Positions 35,731-45,101 of a stretch of DNA of 64,000 nt are shown piece by piece. Location of the stretch: assembly GCA_009377795.1 (NCBI GenBank), contig WHTJ01000005.1, positions 1 to 64,000 on the forward strand. Direction: 5' to 3'. The notes beneath the pieces are model-generated. The model did no database searches. It saw only the letters and a program-made list of their open reading frames with translations, and had not been told where the DNA came from. A program made the position numbers and the translations under genes. This stretch comes from Propionibacteriales bacterium. Its GTDB lineage: Bacteria; Actinomycetota; Actinomycetes; Propionibacteriales; Nocardioidaceae. The number at the start of each line of letters is the position of its first letter. Positions within the stretch are counted from its first letter, which is position 1.

Positions 35731-38130
35731 TTGGCTGACGAGGTAACTCCCACCTCGACCACGGACCGGCCGGCCGGCCGTGGTTCTCGTACCGCTGCGC
35801 GGACGACACCCTCGGAGCCCCGGCCGGCACCTCCTCCGCCTCCACCGGCGCCGCCCGCGCCGGACTCGACGCCCACGCGGCTGCGTACCCGCACCCGGCT
35901 GGCCCGTCTCGGTCGGCAGGGAACGGTCAACCCCGTCCTCGAACCGCTGTGCCGGATCGTGCGCTCGACCCATCCCAAGGCCGACCTGGGCGTGCTGGAG
36001 CAGGCGTACACGACCGCCGAGAGCTACCACCGCCACCAGTCCCGCAAGAGCGGTGACCCGTACATCACCCATCCGCTCGCCGTGGCCTCCATCCTCGCCG
36101 AGCTGGGCATGACGCCGCCGACGCTGTGCGCGGCACTGCTGCACGACACCGTGGAGGACACGCCGTACACCATCGAACAGCTCCGCACGGACTTCGGGGA
36201 CGAGATCGCGCTGCTCGTCGACGGCGTCACCAAGCTGGACAAGGTGAAGTACGGCGACACCGCCCAGGCGGAGACGATCCGCAAGATGGTCGTGGCGATG
36301 GCGAAGGACATCCGGGTCCTCGTCATCAAGCTCGCCGACCGCCTGCACAACATGCGCACCCTGCGGTACCTCCGGCAGGACACGCAGGAGCGCAAGGCGC
36401 GCGAGACGCTGGAGATCTACGCCCCGCTGGCCCACCGGCTCGGCATGAACACCCTGAAGTGGGAGCTGGAGGACCTCGCGTTCGCGACGCTGCACCCCAA
36501 GGTGTACGACGAGATCGTCCGCCTGGTCGCCGTGCGCGCCCCGTCGCGTGACGACTTCCTCGACAAGGTCACCGACCGGGTTCAGGACGATCTGGGCAAG
36601 GCCAAGATCAAGGCCACGGTTTCCGGCCGGCCGAAGCACTACTACTCGATCTACCAGAAGATGATCGTGCGCGGCCGCGACTTCAGCGACATCTACGACC
36701 TGGTCGGGCTGCGCATCCTGGTCGACTCCGTGCGGGACTGCTACGCGACCCTCGGCGTGATCCACGCCCGGTGGAACCCGGTGCCCGGTCGGTTCAAGGA
36801 CTTCGTGGCGATGCCGAAGTTCAACATGTACCAGTCGCTGCACACCACGGTGATCGGGCCGGAGGGCAAGCCGGTCGAGATGCAGATCCGCACGTACGCC
36901 ATGCACCGGCGGGCGGAGTACGGCATCGCCGCGCATTGGAAGTACAAGGAGGACTCCAACGCCGGGATCGACACCGATCGGCAGCTCGTGCGCGGCGAAG
37001 CCGCGTCCAGCGACATGGCATGGCTGCGCCAGCTCCTGGACTGGCAGCGCGAGACCGAGGACCCGGGTGACTTCCTGGAGTCGTTGCGGTTCGAGATCAA
37101 CGTCGACGAGGTCTACGTCTTCACTCCGGCCGGCGACGTGATCGCGCTGCCGACCGGCTCCACCCCGGTCGACTTCGCCTATTCGGTGCACACCGAGGTC
37201 GGGCACCGATGTGTGGGCGCACGCGTCAACGGGCGACTCGTACCTCTGGAGAGCCCACTCGACAACGGCGACGTCTGCGAGATCTTCACGTCGAAGGCGG
37301 CCAACGCAGGACCGTCGCGGGACTGGCTGAACTTCGTCAAGAGCGCCCGCGCCCGCAACAAGATCAAGCACTGGTTCAGCAGGGAACGCCGGGAAGAGGC
37401 GATCGAGAAGGGCAAGGGGGCGATCTCCCGGCTGCTCCGCAAGGAGGGCAAGCCCCTGCAGCGGCTGCTGACCCATGAGACGCTCACTGCCGTGGCCAGC
37501 GACCTACGGCTGGCCGACGTCTCCGCCTTGTACGCCGCCGTCGGCGAGGGGCATGTCGGCGCTCAGAACGTCGTACGCCGAATCGTCGACCTGTACGGCG
37601 GCGAGGAGGGCGCCACCGAGGACCTCGCCGAGGCCGTACGCCTGCCGAGCGAGCGCGAACGCCGTGCCCGCCCGCCGCGCGGCGACTCCGGAGTGATGGT
37701 CAAGGGTGAGCCCGGGGTCTGGGTCAAGCTGGCAAAGTGCTGCACACCGGTACCCCGCGACAAGATCATGGGGTTCGTCACTCGCGGCTCCGGGGTGTCC
37801 GTGCACCGCGAGGACTGCACCAACGCCGCGTCATTGATGTCGCAGAAGGAGCGGATGGTCGAGGTCGAGTGGGCCCCGACGGCCGAGAGCATGTTCCTCG
37901 TAGCGGTCCAGGTCGAGGCGCTGGACCGTGAGCGCCTGCTGTCCGACATCACTCGGGCATTGTCGGATATGCACGTGAACATCCTGTCCGCGTCCGTGGT
38001 GACGTCGCGCGACCGGGTGGCCCAGAGCCGGTTCACCTTCGAGATGGGTGATCCCGCGCATCTCGGCCATGTGCTCAAGCAGGTACGCAACGTCCCGGGC
38101 GTGTTCGACATTTACCGCATCACCCAATAG
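35731..38130 (+). CDS. rel: Bifunctional (p)ppGpp synthetase/hydrolase Rel
   Basis: Stringent-response enzyme, 799 aa from TTG 35731. Order of domains: disordered Pro-rich start, HD hydrolase ([18 protein letters not shown] near 137), synthetase ([45 protein letters not shown]), TGS ([22 protein letters not shown]), a Cys-containing zinc-finger-like region ([18 protein letters not shown]) and ACT. A TAGACT -10 at 35697-35702 lies downstream of the ATGs at 35674 and 35692, and CAGGAGA precedes the TTG, which decides the start. Confidence 0.95.
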   Translation: MADEVTPTSTTDRPAGRGSRTAARTTPSEPRPAPPPPPPAPPAPDSTPTRLRTRTRLARLGRQGTVNPVLEPLCRIVRSTHPKADLGVLEQAYTTAESYHRHQSRKSGDPYITHPLAVASILAELGMTPPTLCAALLHDTVEDTPYTIEQLRTDFGDEIALLVDGVTKLDKVKYGDTAQAETIRKMVVAMAKDIRVLVIKLADRLHNMRTLRYLRQDTQERKARETLEIYAPLAHRLGMNTLKWELEDLAFATLHPKVYDEIVRLVAVRAPSRDDFLDKVTDRVQDDLGKAKIKATVSGRPKHYYSIYQKMIVRGRDFSDIYDLVGLRILVDSVRDCYATLGVIHARWNPVPGRFKDFVAMPKFNMYQSLHTTVIGPEGKPVEMQIRTYAMHRRAEYGIAAHWKYKEDSNAGIDTDRQLVRGEAASSDMAWLRQLLDWQRETEDPGDFLESLRFEINVDEVYVFTPAGDVIALPTGSTPVDFAYSVHTEVGHRCVGARVNGRLVPLESPLDNGDVCEIFTSKAANAGPSRDWLNFVKSARARNKIKHWFSRERREEAIEKGKGAISRLLRKEGKPLQRLLTHETLTAVASDLRLADVSALYAAVGEGHVGAQNVVRRIVDLYGGEEGATEDLAEAVRLPSERERRARPPRGDSGVMVKGEPGVWVKLAKCCTPVPRDKIMGFVTRGSGVSVHREDCTNAASLMSQKERMVEVEWAPTAESMFLVAVQVEALDRERLLSDITRALSDMHVNILSASVVTSRDRVAQSRFTFEMGDPAHLGHVLKQVRNVPGVFDIYRITQ

Positions 38131-38143
38131 CCCGCCTCCCCTT

Positions 38144-38241
38144 TCGCGCCGAGATTGCACTTCTGGCTGTTTGCAATCTCGGCACGACCAGAGGAGCCCT
38201 GCTTGCAGATCTCGTCGACCACTTCTGCAATCTCGGCGCGA
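38144..38241. repeat. Compound copy of the TGCAATCTCGGCGCGA repeat
   Basis: Three half-units lie between the rel stop and the convergent enolase-superfamily gene: forward 38144-38166, a reverse partner ending near 38187 with one change (GGCACGA), and reverse 38219-38241. The first two form a stem around CTTCTGGCTGT; the third follows CTCGTCGACC, the same central GTCGACC seen at 20805 and 52173. It could serve as a bidirectional terminator. Confidence 0.8.
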
Positions 38242-38249
38242 AAGATCAG

Positions 38250-39428
38250 CTACAGCTTGGGGAGCAGGGGAGTGGCGGACAATGCGGCCGGCTCCTGGAA
38301 CGCGAACTCGTCGCCGGCCTTCTCGTACGCCTCGGCGTACGCCGCCATCCGGTCCGGGTCGAGCTGGACGCCGATTCCCGGACCGCCGGGAATCTCCAGT
38401 CGGCCGCCGGAGTACGGCAGCGGACTCGCGCCGAGCACGATGTCGTCGGCCAGGAGGCTCGCGTACGACTGACTCGCGGGCAGGAACACGGGGATCGAGG
38501 CCAGGACGTGCGCCGCGGCGTACATCGCGACGCCGAGCTCGCCCAGGCTGTGCTTGAGTATAGGCAGCCCGGCCGCCTCCGCGAGCCCCGCGGACCGCTT
38601 GAGGTTCAGCAGTCCGCCGTCCATCTGGTTGTCCACCGACAGCACGTCCGCCGCGGAGTGCCGGATGACCTCCAACTGGTCGTAGCGGGTCCACGAGGCC
38701 TCGTTGGCCAGGAGCGGCATCGGCACCCGGCTGCGCACGTACGCCATCTCGGCCAGGTTGCGCCCCGACACCGGCTGCTCGGCCAGCTCGATGCCGAACC
38801 GGTGCATGTCGTTCAGGATCCGGATCGCGGCGGCCGAAGACCACGCCTCGTTGGGATCGATCCGGATCAGCGCGTCCGGTCCGCCGCCGTCGCGTACCGC
38901 CTCGACCCGGGCGAAGTCGTCGGACGGATCGTCCGAGCCGACCTTCAGGTAGAGCGTGCGGAACCCCGCCGCGACCCCGGCCGCGGCGTCGGTCGCCATC
39001 TCCTCCGGCGACTTGCGGCCGAGGTAGTAGAAGTACTCGACGGAGTCGCGGACCCGGCCGCCGAACAGCGTGACCAGCGGCTGGCCACAGAGCTTGCCGA
39101 CGATGTCCCAGCAGGCCATCTCGACCGCCGCGATCGCGGGGCTGGTCGCCTTCACGTGATGCCATGTGCCGGCGATGTTGATCCGCTTCATGATCCGTTC
39201 GATGGCGGTCGGGTCCTCGCCCAGGACGAACGACTCCACCGATCGCAGGACGGCGAGCACGATGTCGGCCGAGGGGTACGCCGCCGCCTCGCCGATCCCG
39301 GTGAGGCCCTCGTCGGTCTCCAGCTCGAGCATGATGCTGATCGTGCCCTTGCGGCCGCCGTACGCCCACAGCTCGTCCTCCCGGAACGGTACGGCGATCG
39401 GTGTGGCTCGTATCGCGGTGATCCGCAT
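38250..39428 (-). CDS. Enolase-superfamily dehydratase/racemase, mandelate-racemase subgroup
   Basis: A 392-aa TIM-barrel protein. The ligands and bases align with mandelate racemase at identical spacing: K162, D191, E217, E243, D266 and H293 (MR K166, D195, E221, E247, D270, H297). The first Lys of the K-x-K pair is Tyr160 here. An active MR-type His-Asp dyad is therefore expected, abstracting a proton alpha to a carboxylate. The substrate is unknown. It is the last gene of the operon aminotransferase, M24 hydrolase, enolase. Confidence 0.85.
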   Translation of the reverse strand: MRITAIRATPIAVPFREDELWAYGGRKGTISIMLELETDEGLTGIGEAAAYPSADIVLAVLRSVESFVLGEDPTAIERIMKRINIAGTWHHVKATSPAIAAVEMACWDIVGKLCGQPLVTLFGGRVRDSVEYFYYLGRKSPEEMATDAAAGVAAGFRTLYLKVGSDDPSDDFARVEAVRDGGGPDALIRIDPNEAWSSAAAIRILNDMHRFGIELAEQPVSGRNLAEMAYVRSRVPMPLLANEASWTRYDQLEVIRHSAADVLSVDNQMDGGLLNLKRSAGLAEAAGLPILKHSLGELGVAMYAAAHVLASIPVFLPASQSYASLLADDIVLGASPLPYSGGRLEIPGGPGIGVQLDPDRMAAYAEAYEKAGDEFAFQEPAALSATPLLPKL

Positions 39429-39453
39429 CTGTGACTCCTCGAAGGTGGTGTGG

Positions 39454-40623
39454 TCAGGTCGTGATGATCGGGTCCCACGGCGCGTTGGTGAGGATCTCCC
39501 CGCCGTACGGCGTGACGAGGATCGAGTCCGACAGCATGTAGTCGGGGATGTGCTGCCCCATCAACCACGACAGCACGTGGAACACCATGCCGGCCTTGAT
39601 CTCGAGATCTCCGCCGCGGCGGAGACCCACGACCGAGCCGCCGCCGACCCAGCTCGGCGGGAAGCCGATCCCGATCAGGTAGCCGCAGTGGTGTCGCCGG
39701 TAGCGCTTGTGGCCGAGGCCGGTGTCCACGACGTCCTGCCAGGCCTCGTAGACGTCGCCGCTGACCGCGCCCGGCACCAGCGCGGCGCGTACCGCCTCCA
39801 TCCCGGCCGCGGCGAGGACGGCGGAGTCGACGGTGCCCTTCGGCGTCGATCCCACATGGACGATCCGGGACAGCGGAGCGTGGTAGCGCGCCACCGACCC
39901 GGACAGCTCGAGGAAGACCGCGTCGCCGTAGGCGAGCGTGCGGTTCGTCCACGTGCAGTGTTCGAGGGACAGCCGGTCCCGGGTACGGATCAGCGGCACG
40001 AACCCCGGGTGCTCGCTGCCGGCGGACAGCAGCGCGTCGTACACCCTCCGGGCGACGTCCCGCTCGGTGACACCGGACGTGATGGCCGCGATGCCGGCGT
40101 TCATGGCCTGCGAGGACGTCTCGGCGGCCTGCCGGACGTACTCGATCTCCAGGTCCGACTTGACCTGGCGCAGGCCCTCCACCAGGCCGGACCCGTCGAC
40201 GTATTCCACACCGGGGCAGGCGACCTGCAACTCGTCCCAGACCGCGAGCGGCATCCACATGCCGGAACGGTCGATCCCGACGATCCCGGTGTCCGGGACC
40301 GCATGCCGGACCGCCCGGGCGGCCGCCCACGACGAGTGCTCGTCGTCGCCGTACGGGACGTGCTCGACCCCCGGTGCCATGGCCGCGATCGTCCAGGCCT
40401 CCATGGCGCGGGCCACCACCAGAGGGCAGCGGGTCAAGGGCACGACCAGCAGCGTGAAGGCGAAGTAGCCCTGATGGTCCAGGCCGGTCAGGTAGTAGAT
40501 GTCCTCCGGTCCGGTGAGCGCAAGAGCGGACAGGCCGCGTTCTCGCATCAGCTGCCGGGTGTGATCGATCCGCTTCTCGATCTCAGCCGATGCCGGCGTG
40601 GGCGGGGCGCGCAGGCCGTCCAC
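39454..40623 (-). CDS. M24 (pita-bread) family hydrolase, ectoine-hydrolase (DoeA/EutD)-like
   Basis: A 389-aa protein with a creatinase N-terminal domain (about 15-155) and an M24 fold. The usual five metal ligands are not kept: FLELSGSVARYHAPLSR replaces the two Asp, and GYLIGIGFPPSW and MVFHVLSWLM replace His and Glu motifs. Creatinase- and DoeA-type non-metal hydrolases show this pattern, and RYHAPLSR / GIGFPPSW resemble DoeA as I recall it. With an ectoine-type importer next door, ring-opening of ectoine or a similar compound is the best guess, not proven. Confidence 0.65.
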   Translation of the reverse strand: MDGLRAPPTPASAEIEKRIDHTRQLMRERGLSALALTGPEDIYYLTGLDHQGYFAFTLLVVPLTRCPLVVARAMEAWTIAAMAPGVEHVPYGDDEHSSWAAARAVRHAVPDTGIVGIDRSGMWMPLAVWDELQVACPGVEYVDGSGLVEGLRQVKSDLEIEYVRQAAETSSQAMNAGIAAITSGVTERDVARRVYDALLSAGSEHPGFVPLIRTRDRLSLEHCTWTNRTLAYGDAVFLELSGSVARYHAPLSRIVHVGSTPKGTVDSAVLAAAGMEAVRAALVPGAVSGDVYEAWQDVVDTGLGHKRYRRHHCGYLIGIGFPPSWVGGGSVVGLRRGGDLEIKAGMVFHVLSWLMGQHIPDYMLSDSILVTPYGGEILTNAPWDPIITT

Positions 40624-40632
40624 TCAGGCCTG

Positions 40633-41889
40633 TCAAGAATCCGTGGCGGCGCGCACGGCGTCCGACCAGATCGACAGGGCCTCGTGTACCTGCTCGGAGT
40701 TCACCACCAGCGGCGGGATCATCCGCACCACATGGCCGCGAGACCCACAGGTCAGGAGCAGCAGACCGCGCTCGGCGGCCGCCTGCTGAGCTCGCAGGGC
40801 GGGCGCCGGATCCGGCCGCCCGTCGGCGTCGGTGAACTCACTGGCCTGCATCAGACCGAGCCCACGCACGTCTCCGATGGCGGGTACGTCGGCCGCGGTC
40901 TTGACCAGGCCGTCGGCCAGCTCCGCGCCGCGGGCGGCGGCGTTCTCGACGAGGCTCTCGTCCCGGATGACGTCCAGCGTGGCCAACGCGGCCGCGCAGG
41001 CGACCGCGTTTCCGCCGTACGTGCCGCCCTGTGACCCCGGCCAGGCCCGCGACATCAGCTCCCGGGGCGCAGCCATCATGGACAGCGGGAACCCGCTGGC
41101 CAGGCCCTTCGCGGTGACCAGGACGTCGGGTACGACGCCGAAGTGGTCGTGTCCCCAGAACCGTCCGGTACGGCCGGACCCGGTCTGTACCTCGTCGACG
41201 ACCAGCAGGATGCCGTGCCGGTCGGCCCGCTCCCGGAGTCCGGCCAGGAACGCCGCGTTCGCCGGTACGTAGCCGCCCTCTCCGAGCACCGGCTCGACGA
41301 CGAACGCCGCGGTCTCGTCGGGCGCCGTCTGGGTGGCGAGGATGTAGTCGAGCTCGCGGAGCGCGAACTCGGTGGCGGTATGCTCGTCCCATCCGTAGTG
41401 GAAGGCGTACGGGAACGGCGACACCACGACGCCGGACATCAGCGGGGCGAAGCCGGCCCGGAACTTGGTGCCGGACGTGGTCATCGACGCCGCGCCGATC
41501 GTACGGCCGTGGAACGAGCCCTGGAACACCACGACGTTCGCCCGCCCGGTGGCGTGCCGCACCAGCCGGAGGGCGGACTCGACGGCCTCGCTGCCGGAGT
41601 TCAGGAAGAACACCGAGTCGAGGTTGGCCGGCAGCACGTCGGAGAGCCGGTCGACCAGATCGAGCATCGGCCGGTGCATAACGGTCGTGTACTGGCCGTG
41701 GATCAGGGTGCCCACCTGCCGCTGCGCGGCCTCGACGACCCGGGGATGGCAGTGGCCGGTGCTCGTGACTCCGATGCCGGCGGTGAAGTCCAGATAGCGC
41801 CGGTCCTCCTCGTCGTACAGATAGACGCCCTCGCCGCGCGCGGCAAGCACCGGCGTCGCCTGCTTGAGTACGGGAGAAAGCTGTGTCAT
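40633..41889 (-). CDS. Class III (GabT-like) aminotransferase
   Basis: A 418-aa PLP enzyme. Visible are the substrate/PLP region NSGSEAVESALRLVRHATGR, FQGSFHGRTIGA, VVDEVQTGSGRTG, the Schiff-base lysine in VTAKGLASGFPLS and GGTYGGNAVACAA. Class III enzymes act on omega-amines such as GABA, ornithine or 2,4-diaminobutyrate; the last is an ectoine breakdown product (DoeD step), which would fit the neighbours. First gene of the minus-strand operon, with its own promoter and operator at 41908-41951. Confidence 0.85.
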   Translation of the reverse strand: MTQLSPVLKQATPVLAARGEGVYLYDEEDRRYLDFTAGIGVTSTGHCHPRVVEAAQRQVGTLIHGQYTTVMHRPMLDLVDRLSDVLPANLDSVFFLNSGSEAVESALRLVRHATGRANVVVFQGSFHGRTIGAASMTTSGTKFRAGFAPLMSGVVVSPFPYAFHYGWDEHTATEFALRELDYILATQTAPDETAAFVVEPVLGEGGYVPANAAFLAGLRERADRHGILLVVDEVQTGSGRTGRFWGHDHFGVVPDVLVTAKGLASGFPLSMMAAPRELMSRAWPGSQGGTYGGNAVACAAALATLDVIRDESLVENAAARGAELADGLVKTAADVPAIGDVRGLGLMQASEFTDADGRPDPAPALRAQQAAAERGLLLLTCGSRGHVVRMIPPLVVNSEQVHEALSIWSDAVRAATDS

Positions 41890-42239
41890 GGGCGATCCTT
41901 CTGTAGGATTGTCTACAATCTGAACTGTACTGCCTGCCCGCCGCTGGACAATAGTTCCGGCCGTTTCTTCCCTTCTCAGATCGGGTAGCTGGCCGTCTCT
42001 TCGGCGCGACTGGGGCCCGCTAACGACGTGGTGTGACGTGGACGCCGAGCACCGGCGCCGCTCGTACCTGCGCCAGCCTGGCGGCATGCTGCGGAGGGTC
42101 ACCGTGGGGTCACGCGACCGGCATCCGGGTGCTCCGACGCGTGACCGGATCTCGGAGCGAGTACGGAGTTTTCCGGATGCCGCGAGGGTCGTGTGTCGGC
42201 ATACCGTCACACCCAACGACGGCCCTACGAGGAGACGCG
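41890..42239. other. Divergent intergenic region of the catabolic block
   Basis: This 350-bp region lies between the aminotransferase (-) and a small ABM-like gene (+). It holds the minus-strand promoter and operator (41908-41951). The rest is GC-rich with no convincing gene; an ORF reading through from 42033 into the small gene lacks support. A GAGGAGA ribosome-binding site precedes 42240. Confidence 0.5.
41908..41951 (-). promoter_or_regulatory. Promoter with ATTGTnnACAAT operator for the aminotransferase operon
   Basis: On the minus strand TTGTCC (41951-41946), a 16-nt spacer and TACAGT (41929-41924) form a promoter. Directly after it lies the perfect dyad ATTGT-AG-ACAAT (41919-41908), which would cover the transcription start. 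GntR-type regulators commonly bind dyads like TTGTnnACAA. The same site recurs in the ehuB promoter. Confidence 0.65.
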
Positions 42240-42548
42240 ATGTCCTTCATCCAGATCATCGAGCACCGAGCCGACGACTTCGACAAACTCCGCGCCCTCG
42301 AGGAGGAGTGGGAGAAGGCGACCGAGGGGAAGAGCACCGCACGTCGTGCGATCGTCACCGAGGATCGCAACGAGCCAGGGCACTACTTCAGCATCGTGTT
42401 CTTCGACTCCTACGAGTCGGCGATGGTGAACTCCAACCTTCCCGAGACCCAGGAGATGGCCGCGAAGCTGGCCGCGGCCTCGAAGGAGCCGGCGACCTTC
42501 TACGACCTCGACGTCGTGGACGACCGTTCGCCGAGCGGCGGCGCCTGA
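42240..42548 (+). CDS. Small ABM-like (dimeric alpha-beta barrel) hypothetical protein
   Basis: A 102-aa soluble protein (start MSFIQIIEHRADDFDKLRAL) with the beta-alpha-beta pattern of antibiotic-biosynthesis-monooxygenase-like domains; HYFSIVFFDSYESAMVNSNL then PETQEMAAKL is typical of a widespread unnamed actinobacterial group. No catalytic residues can be assigned. It stands between the two catabolic operons; whether it is linked to them is uncertain. Confidence 0.6.
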   Translation: MSFIQIIEHRADDFDKLRALEEEWEKATEGKSTARRAIVTEDRNEPGHYFSIVFFDSYESAMVNSNLPETQEMAAKLAAASKEPATFYDLDVVDDRSPSGGA

Positions 42549-42635
42549 CCCGCGACCGATCCCTGCCGCCCTTTCGTGTGCTGCAATCTATAAACTCCCA
42601 CCTCGCCGCCCGTGACCGACGCGCGAGTCCACGCG

Positions 42636-42671
42636 GATTGTTGACAATGTGACTGACGCTCAATAGCGTCA
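42636..42671 (+). promoter_or_regulatory. ehuB promoter with overlapping ATTGTnnACAAT operator and a second dyad
   Basis: TTGACA (42641-42646), 17 nt, TAGCGT (42664-42669) is a strong promoter. The dyad ATTGTTGACAAT (42637-42648) overlaps the -35 and matches the aminotransferase-operon operator. A second perfect dyad, TGACGCT-CAAT-AGCGTCA (42654-42671), overlaps the -10. Two regulators, or one regulator and a leader hairpin, are possible. Confidence 0.75.
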
Positions 42672-42771
42672 CAATGCGTACGACGACCGCGGCCACCGGC
42701 GTCTAAGGGGCGACTCATGGGGGCCATGTCTTGCCAGGGCCCGGTCACGGACTCGGACGAAGGGCGGACCC

Positions 42772-43683
42772 TTGAATCACGTAACCGAGTGGTCACGAAG
42801 AGACTTCCTGAGGCGCTCGATGTTGGCCGGCGGGATCGTCGTGGCTCCGGGACTGCTCGCCGCATGCGAGCGGACAGGCACCAACGGCGCCACTGAGGGC
42901 GGTCGGTTGGAGGAACTGAGGTCGCAGGGCACGATCCAGGTCGGCATCGCCGGTGAAGAGCCCTACGGCTATCTCGACGGCGGCGATCTGACCGGCATGG
43001 ACCCGACAGTTCAGCAGGAGATCTGGGGGAACCTCGGCATCGACGAGGTTCAAGCGACCCAGGTGGACTTCGACGGCCTCATCCCGGGTCTCAATGCCGG
43101 TCGCTTCGATGTCGTGGCGGCGGGGATGTTCATCACCCCAGAGCGATGTGCAGAGGCGGCATTCTCCGACCCGATGTACTGCGCGCCAAACGCGTTCCTG
43201 GTCGCGCCCGGTAACCCGCTGAACATCACCGATTTCCAGTCGATCGCGGATGCCGACGCCAAGCTGGTGGTGCTCGGCGGTGCGGTCGAGGGGCAGTACG
43301 CCCAGGAGGCAGGGGTCTCAGGCGGAAACATCACCCGGGTCGGCGGCGCGCGCGACGGCCTGCTGCAGCTGGAGCAGGGGAGGGTCGATGCGTTCGGCCT
43401 CACGACGATCACCCTCAAGGACATACTCAACAAGAATCCGGATTCTGATGTGGAGCTGACCGAGGCCTTCACTCCTGTGGTTGACGGCGAGGAACAGCTC
43501 GGCTGCGGCGGCGCCGTATTCGCGCAGGAGGACACCGCGCTGGTCGACGCGTTCAACGAGGAGCTGGCTAACCTCCGAGAATCGGGGCGGCTGCTCGAGC
43601 TGATTGAACCCTTCGGCTTCGGTCCGGAAACCCAAGAAGACGCCGAGCGCGTCACGACCGAGCAACTCTGCGGCGCCGGCTGA
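42772..43683 (+). CDS. ehuB: Ectoine/hydroxyectoine-type ABC transporter substrate-binding protein
   Basis: A 303-aa exported lipoprotein. The Tat motif WSRRDFLRRS is followed by a hydrophobic stretch and lipobox LLAAC. The polar-amino-acid-type binding fold contains VGIAGEEPYGYLDGG, QVDFDGLIPGLNAGRFD and VVAAGMFITPERC, closely resembling actinobacterial EhuB proteins as I know them. The start is TTG 42772. It should capture ectoine-like solutes for EhuCDA. Codon usage is visibly less GC-rich than that of ehuA. Confidence 0.82.
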   Translation: MNHVTEWSRRDFLRRSMLAGGIVVAPGLLAACERTGTNGATEGGRLEELRSQGTIQVGIAGEEPYGYLDGGDLTGMDPTVQQEIWGNLGIDEVQATQVDFDGLIPGLNAGRFDVVAAGMFITPERCAEAAFSDPMYCAPNAFLVAPGNPLNITDFQSIADADAKLVVLGGAVEGQYAQEAGVSGGNITRVGGARDGLLQLEQGRVDAFGLTTITLKDILNKNPDSDVELTEAFTPVVDGEEQLGCGGAVFAQEDTALVDAFNEELANLRESGRLLELIEPFGFGPETQEDAERVTTEQLCGAG

Positions 43684-43704
43684 CCAGGCGACGGAAGGCC
43701 TGCC

Positions 43705-44424
43705 ATGCAAGACCTTCAGTTCGGAGCATGGGTCGACGACTTCCTTGCCGGTCTCTGGGTGACGGTCTATGTCACCGTCCTCGCGGCCGTCGCCGCAGTG
43801 GTGGTGGCGTTCGTACTCGGGATCGCTGTACGAACGCGGCACATCGTCCCGCGCACGATCGCGCGCATTATCATCGAGCTGTTCCGCGGCACATCGCTTC
43901 TTGTGCAGCTGTTCTGGTTCTTCTATGTCCTCCCGGAGTTCGGATTCAGGTTCGATCCGCTCGCGGTGGCGGTCTTCGCGTTCGGACTGAACTTCGGGGC
44001 CTACGGTGCGGAAGTCGTGCGTGGGGCGATCAACGCCGTACCAACGGCGCAGTGGGAGGGCTCCATCGCGCTCAACCTGACGCCGGCACAGCGCATGCGA
44101 CGGGTGATCCTCCCGCAGTCCATACCACTGATGATTCCGCCGTTCAATAACCTGCTCATCCAGCTTCTGAAGAGCACCCCGCTTATCTTTCTCATCTTCC
44201 TGAATGACCTCACGTTCTACAGCGACCAGTACCGCAACTCCGTAGGAAACGAGAACTTCATCTTCCCGCTCCTACTGGTGATCTACTTCGTACTCAGCTA
44301 CACGTTCACCCTGTTCATGCACGTGCTTGAGGCTCGCGCGAATACAAGGCTCGGCCGGCCCGTGGAGCGCCGCAGGATCTTCAAGTATCGCGGCCCCCAG
44401 GAAGAGGAGGCGGTGAAGGTATGA
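43705..44424 (+). CDS. ehuC: Ectoine-type ABC transporter permease
   Basis: A 239-aa polar-amino-acid-type permease with about five membrane helices and the EAA-like loop AVPTAQWEGSIALNLTPAQR then MRRVILPQSI that docks on the ATPase. FRGTSLLVQLFWFFYVLPEF is typical of this family. It lies 21 nt after ehuB and overlaps ehuD (ATGA). Confidence 0.82.
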   Translation: MQDLQFGAWVDDFLAGLWVTVYVTVLAAVAAVVVAFVLGIAVRTRHIVPRTIARIIIELFRGTSLLVQLFWFFYVLPEFGFRFDPLAVAVFAFGLNFGAYGAEVVRGAINAVPTAQWEGSIALNLTPAQRMRRVILPQSIPLMIPPFNNLLIQLLKSTPLIFLIFLNDLTFYSDQYRNSVGNENFIFPLLLVIYFVLSYTFTLFMHVLEARANTRLGRPVERRRIFKYRGPQEEEAVKV

Positions 44425-45101
44425 CCGTCTTCCAGACCTGGGACATGGACTTCGCCCTTGAGCACTTGCCCGAGCTTCTTGATGCCTTCGTCCAGTTCAC
44501 CCTCGTCGCAACGGTCCTGGGCTCGATACTTGCGGCCGTGCTGGGCCTGCTGTTTGCGATCATTCGACGTGTTCGGGTGCCGGTGCTGGCACCAGTTGTG
44601 ACCGTGATTGTGGAGTTCGTGCGGTCGACGCCCATTCCGATCCAGCTGTTCTTCGTTTTCTACGGGTTCCCGACCATCCCCGGCATCGGGTTCAACATCT
44701 CGGCCATGACCGCGGGTGTGCTCGTGCTCGGCGTCCACTACGCCTGTTACTACGCCGAGGTGTACCGGGCCGGTATCGAGAGCGTGCCCAAGGGGCAATG
44801 GGAGGCGTGCACAGCCCTGTCGATCGCCCCCCGCTACCAGTGGCAGCGAGTGGTGCTTCCACAGGCGATTCGCAACGTGCTGCCTTCATTGGGAAACTAC
44901 GTCATCTCGATGTTCAAGGAGACTCCGTTCCTCTACGTCATCGGCGTCACAGAGATGGTGACCGTGGCGGTGACGCAGATCGGCGGAGACGCGTTCCGTT
45001 ACACCGAGGTGGTCACGCTGGCTGGACTGATCTTCCTGGCCGCGAGCTACCCTGCTGCAGTAGCGATGAGGAAATTGGAGATGCGCCTTGGCCACGCCTG
45101 A
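44421..45101 (+). CDS. ehuD: Ectoine-type ABC transporter permease, second subunit
   Basis: A 226-aa permease homologous to its neighbour, with EFVRSTPIPIQLFFVFYGFP and the EAA-like loop SVPKGQWEACTALSIAPRYQ then WQRVVLPQAI. It forms a heterodimer with EhuC in this family. Its end overlaps the TTG start of ehuA by 14 nt. Confidence 0.82.
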   Translation: MTVFQTWDMDFALEHLPELLDAFVQFTLVATVLGSILAAVLGLLFAIIRRVRVPVLAPVVTVIVEFVRSTPIPIQLFFVFYGFPTIPGIGFNISAMTAGVLVLGVHYACYYAEVYRAGIESVPKGQWEACTALSIAPRYQWQRVVLPQAIRNVLPSLGNYVISMFKETPFLYVIGVTEMVTVAVTQIGGDAFRYTEVVTLAGLIFLAASYPAAVAMRKLEMRLGHA

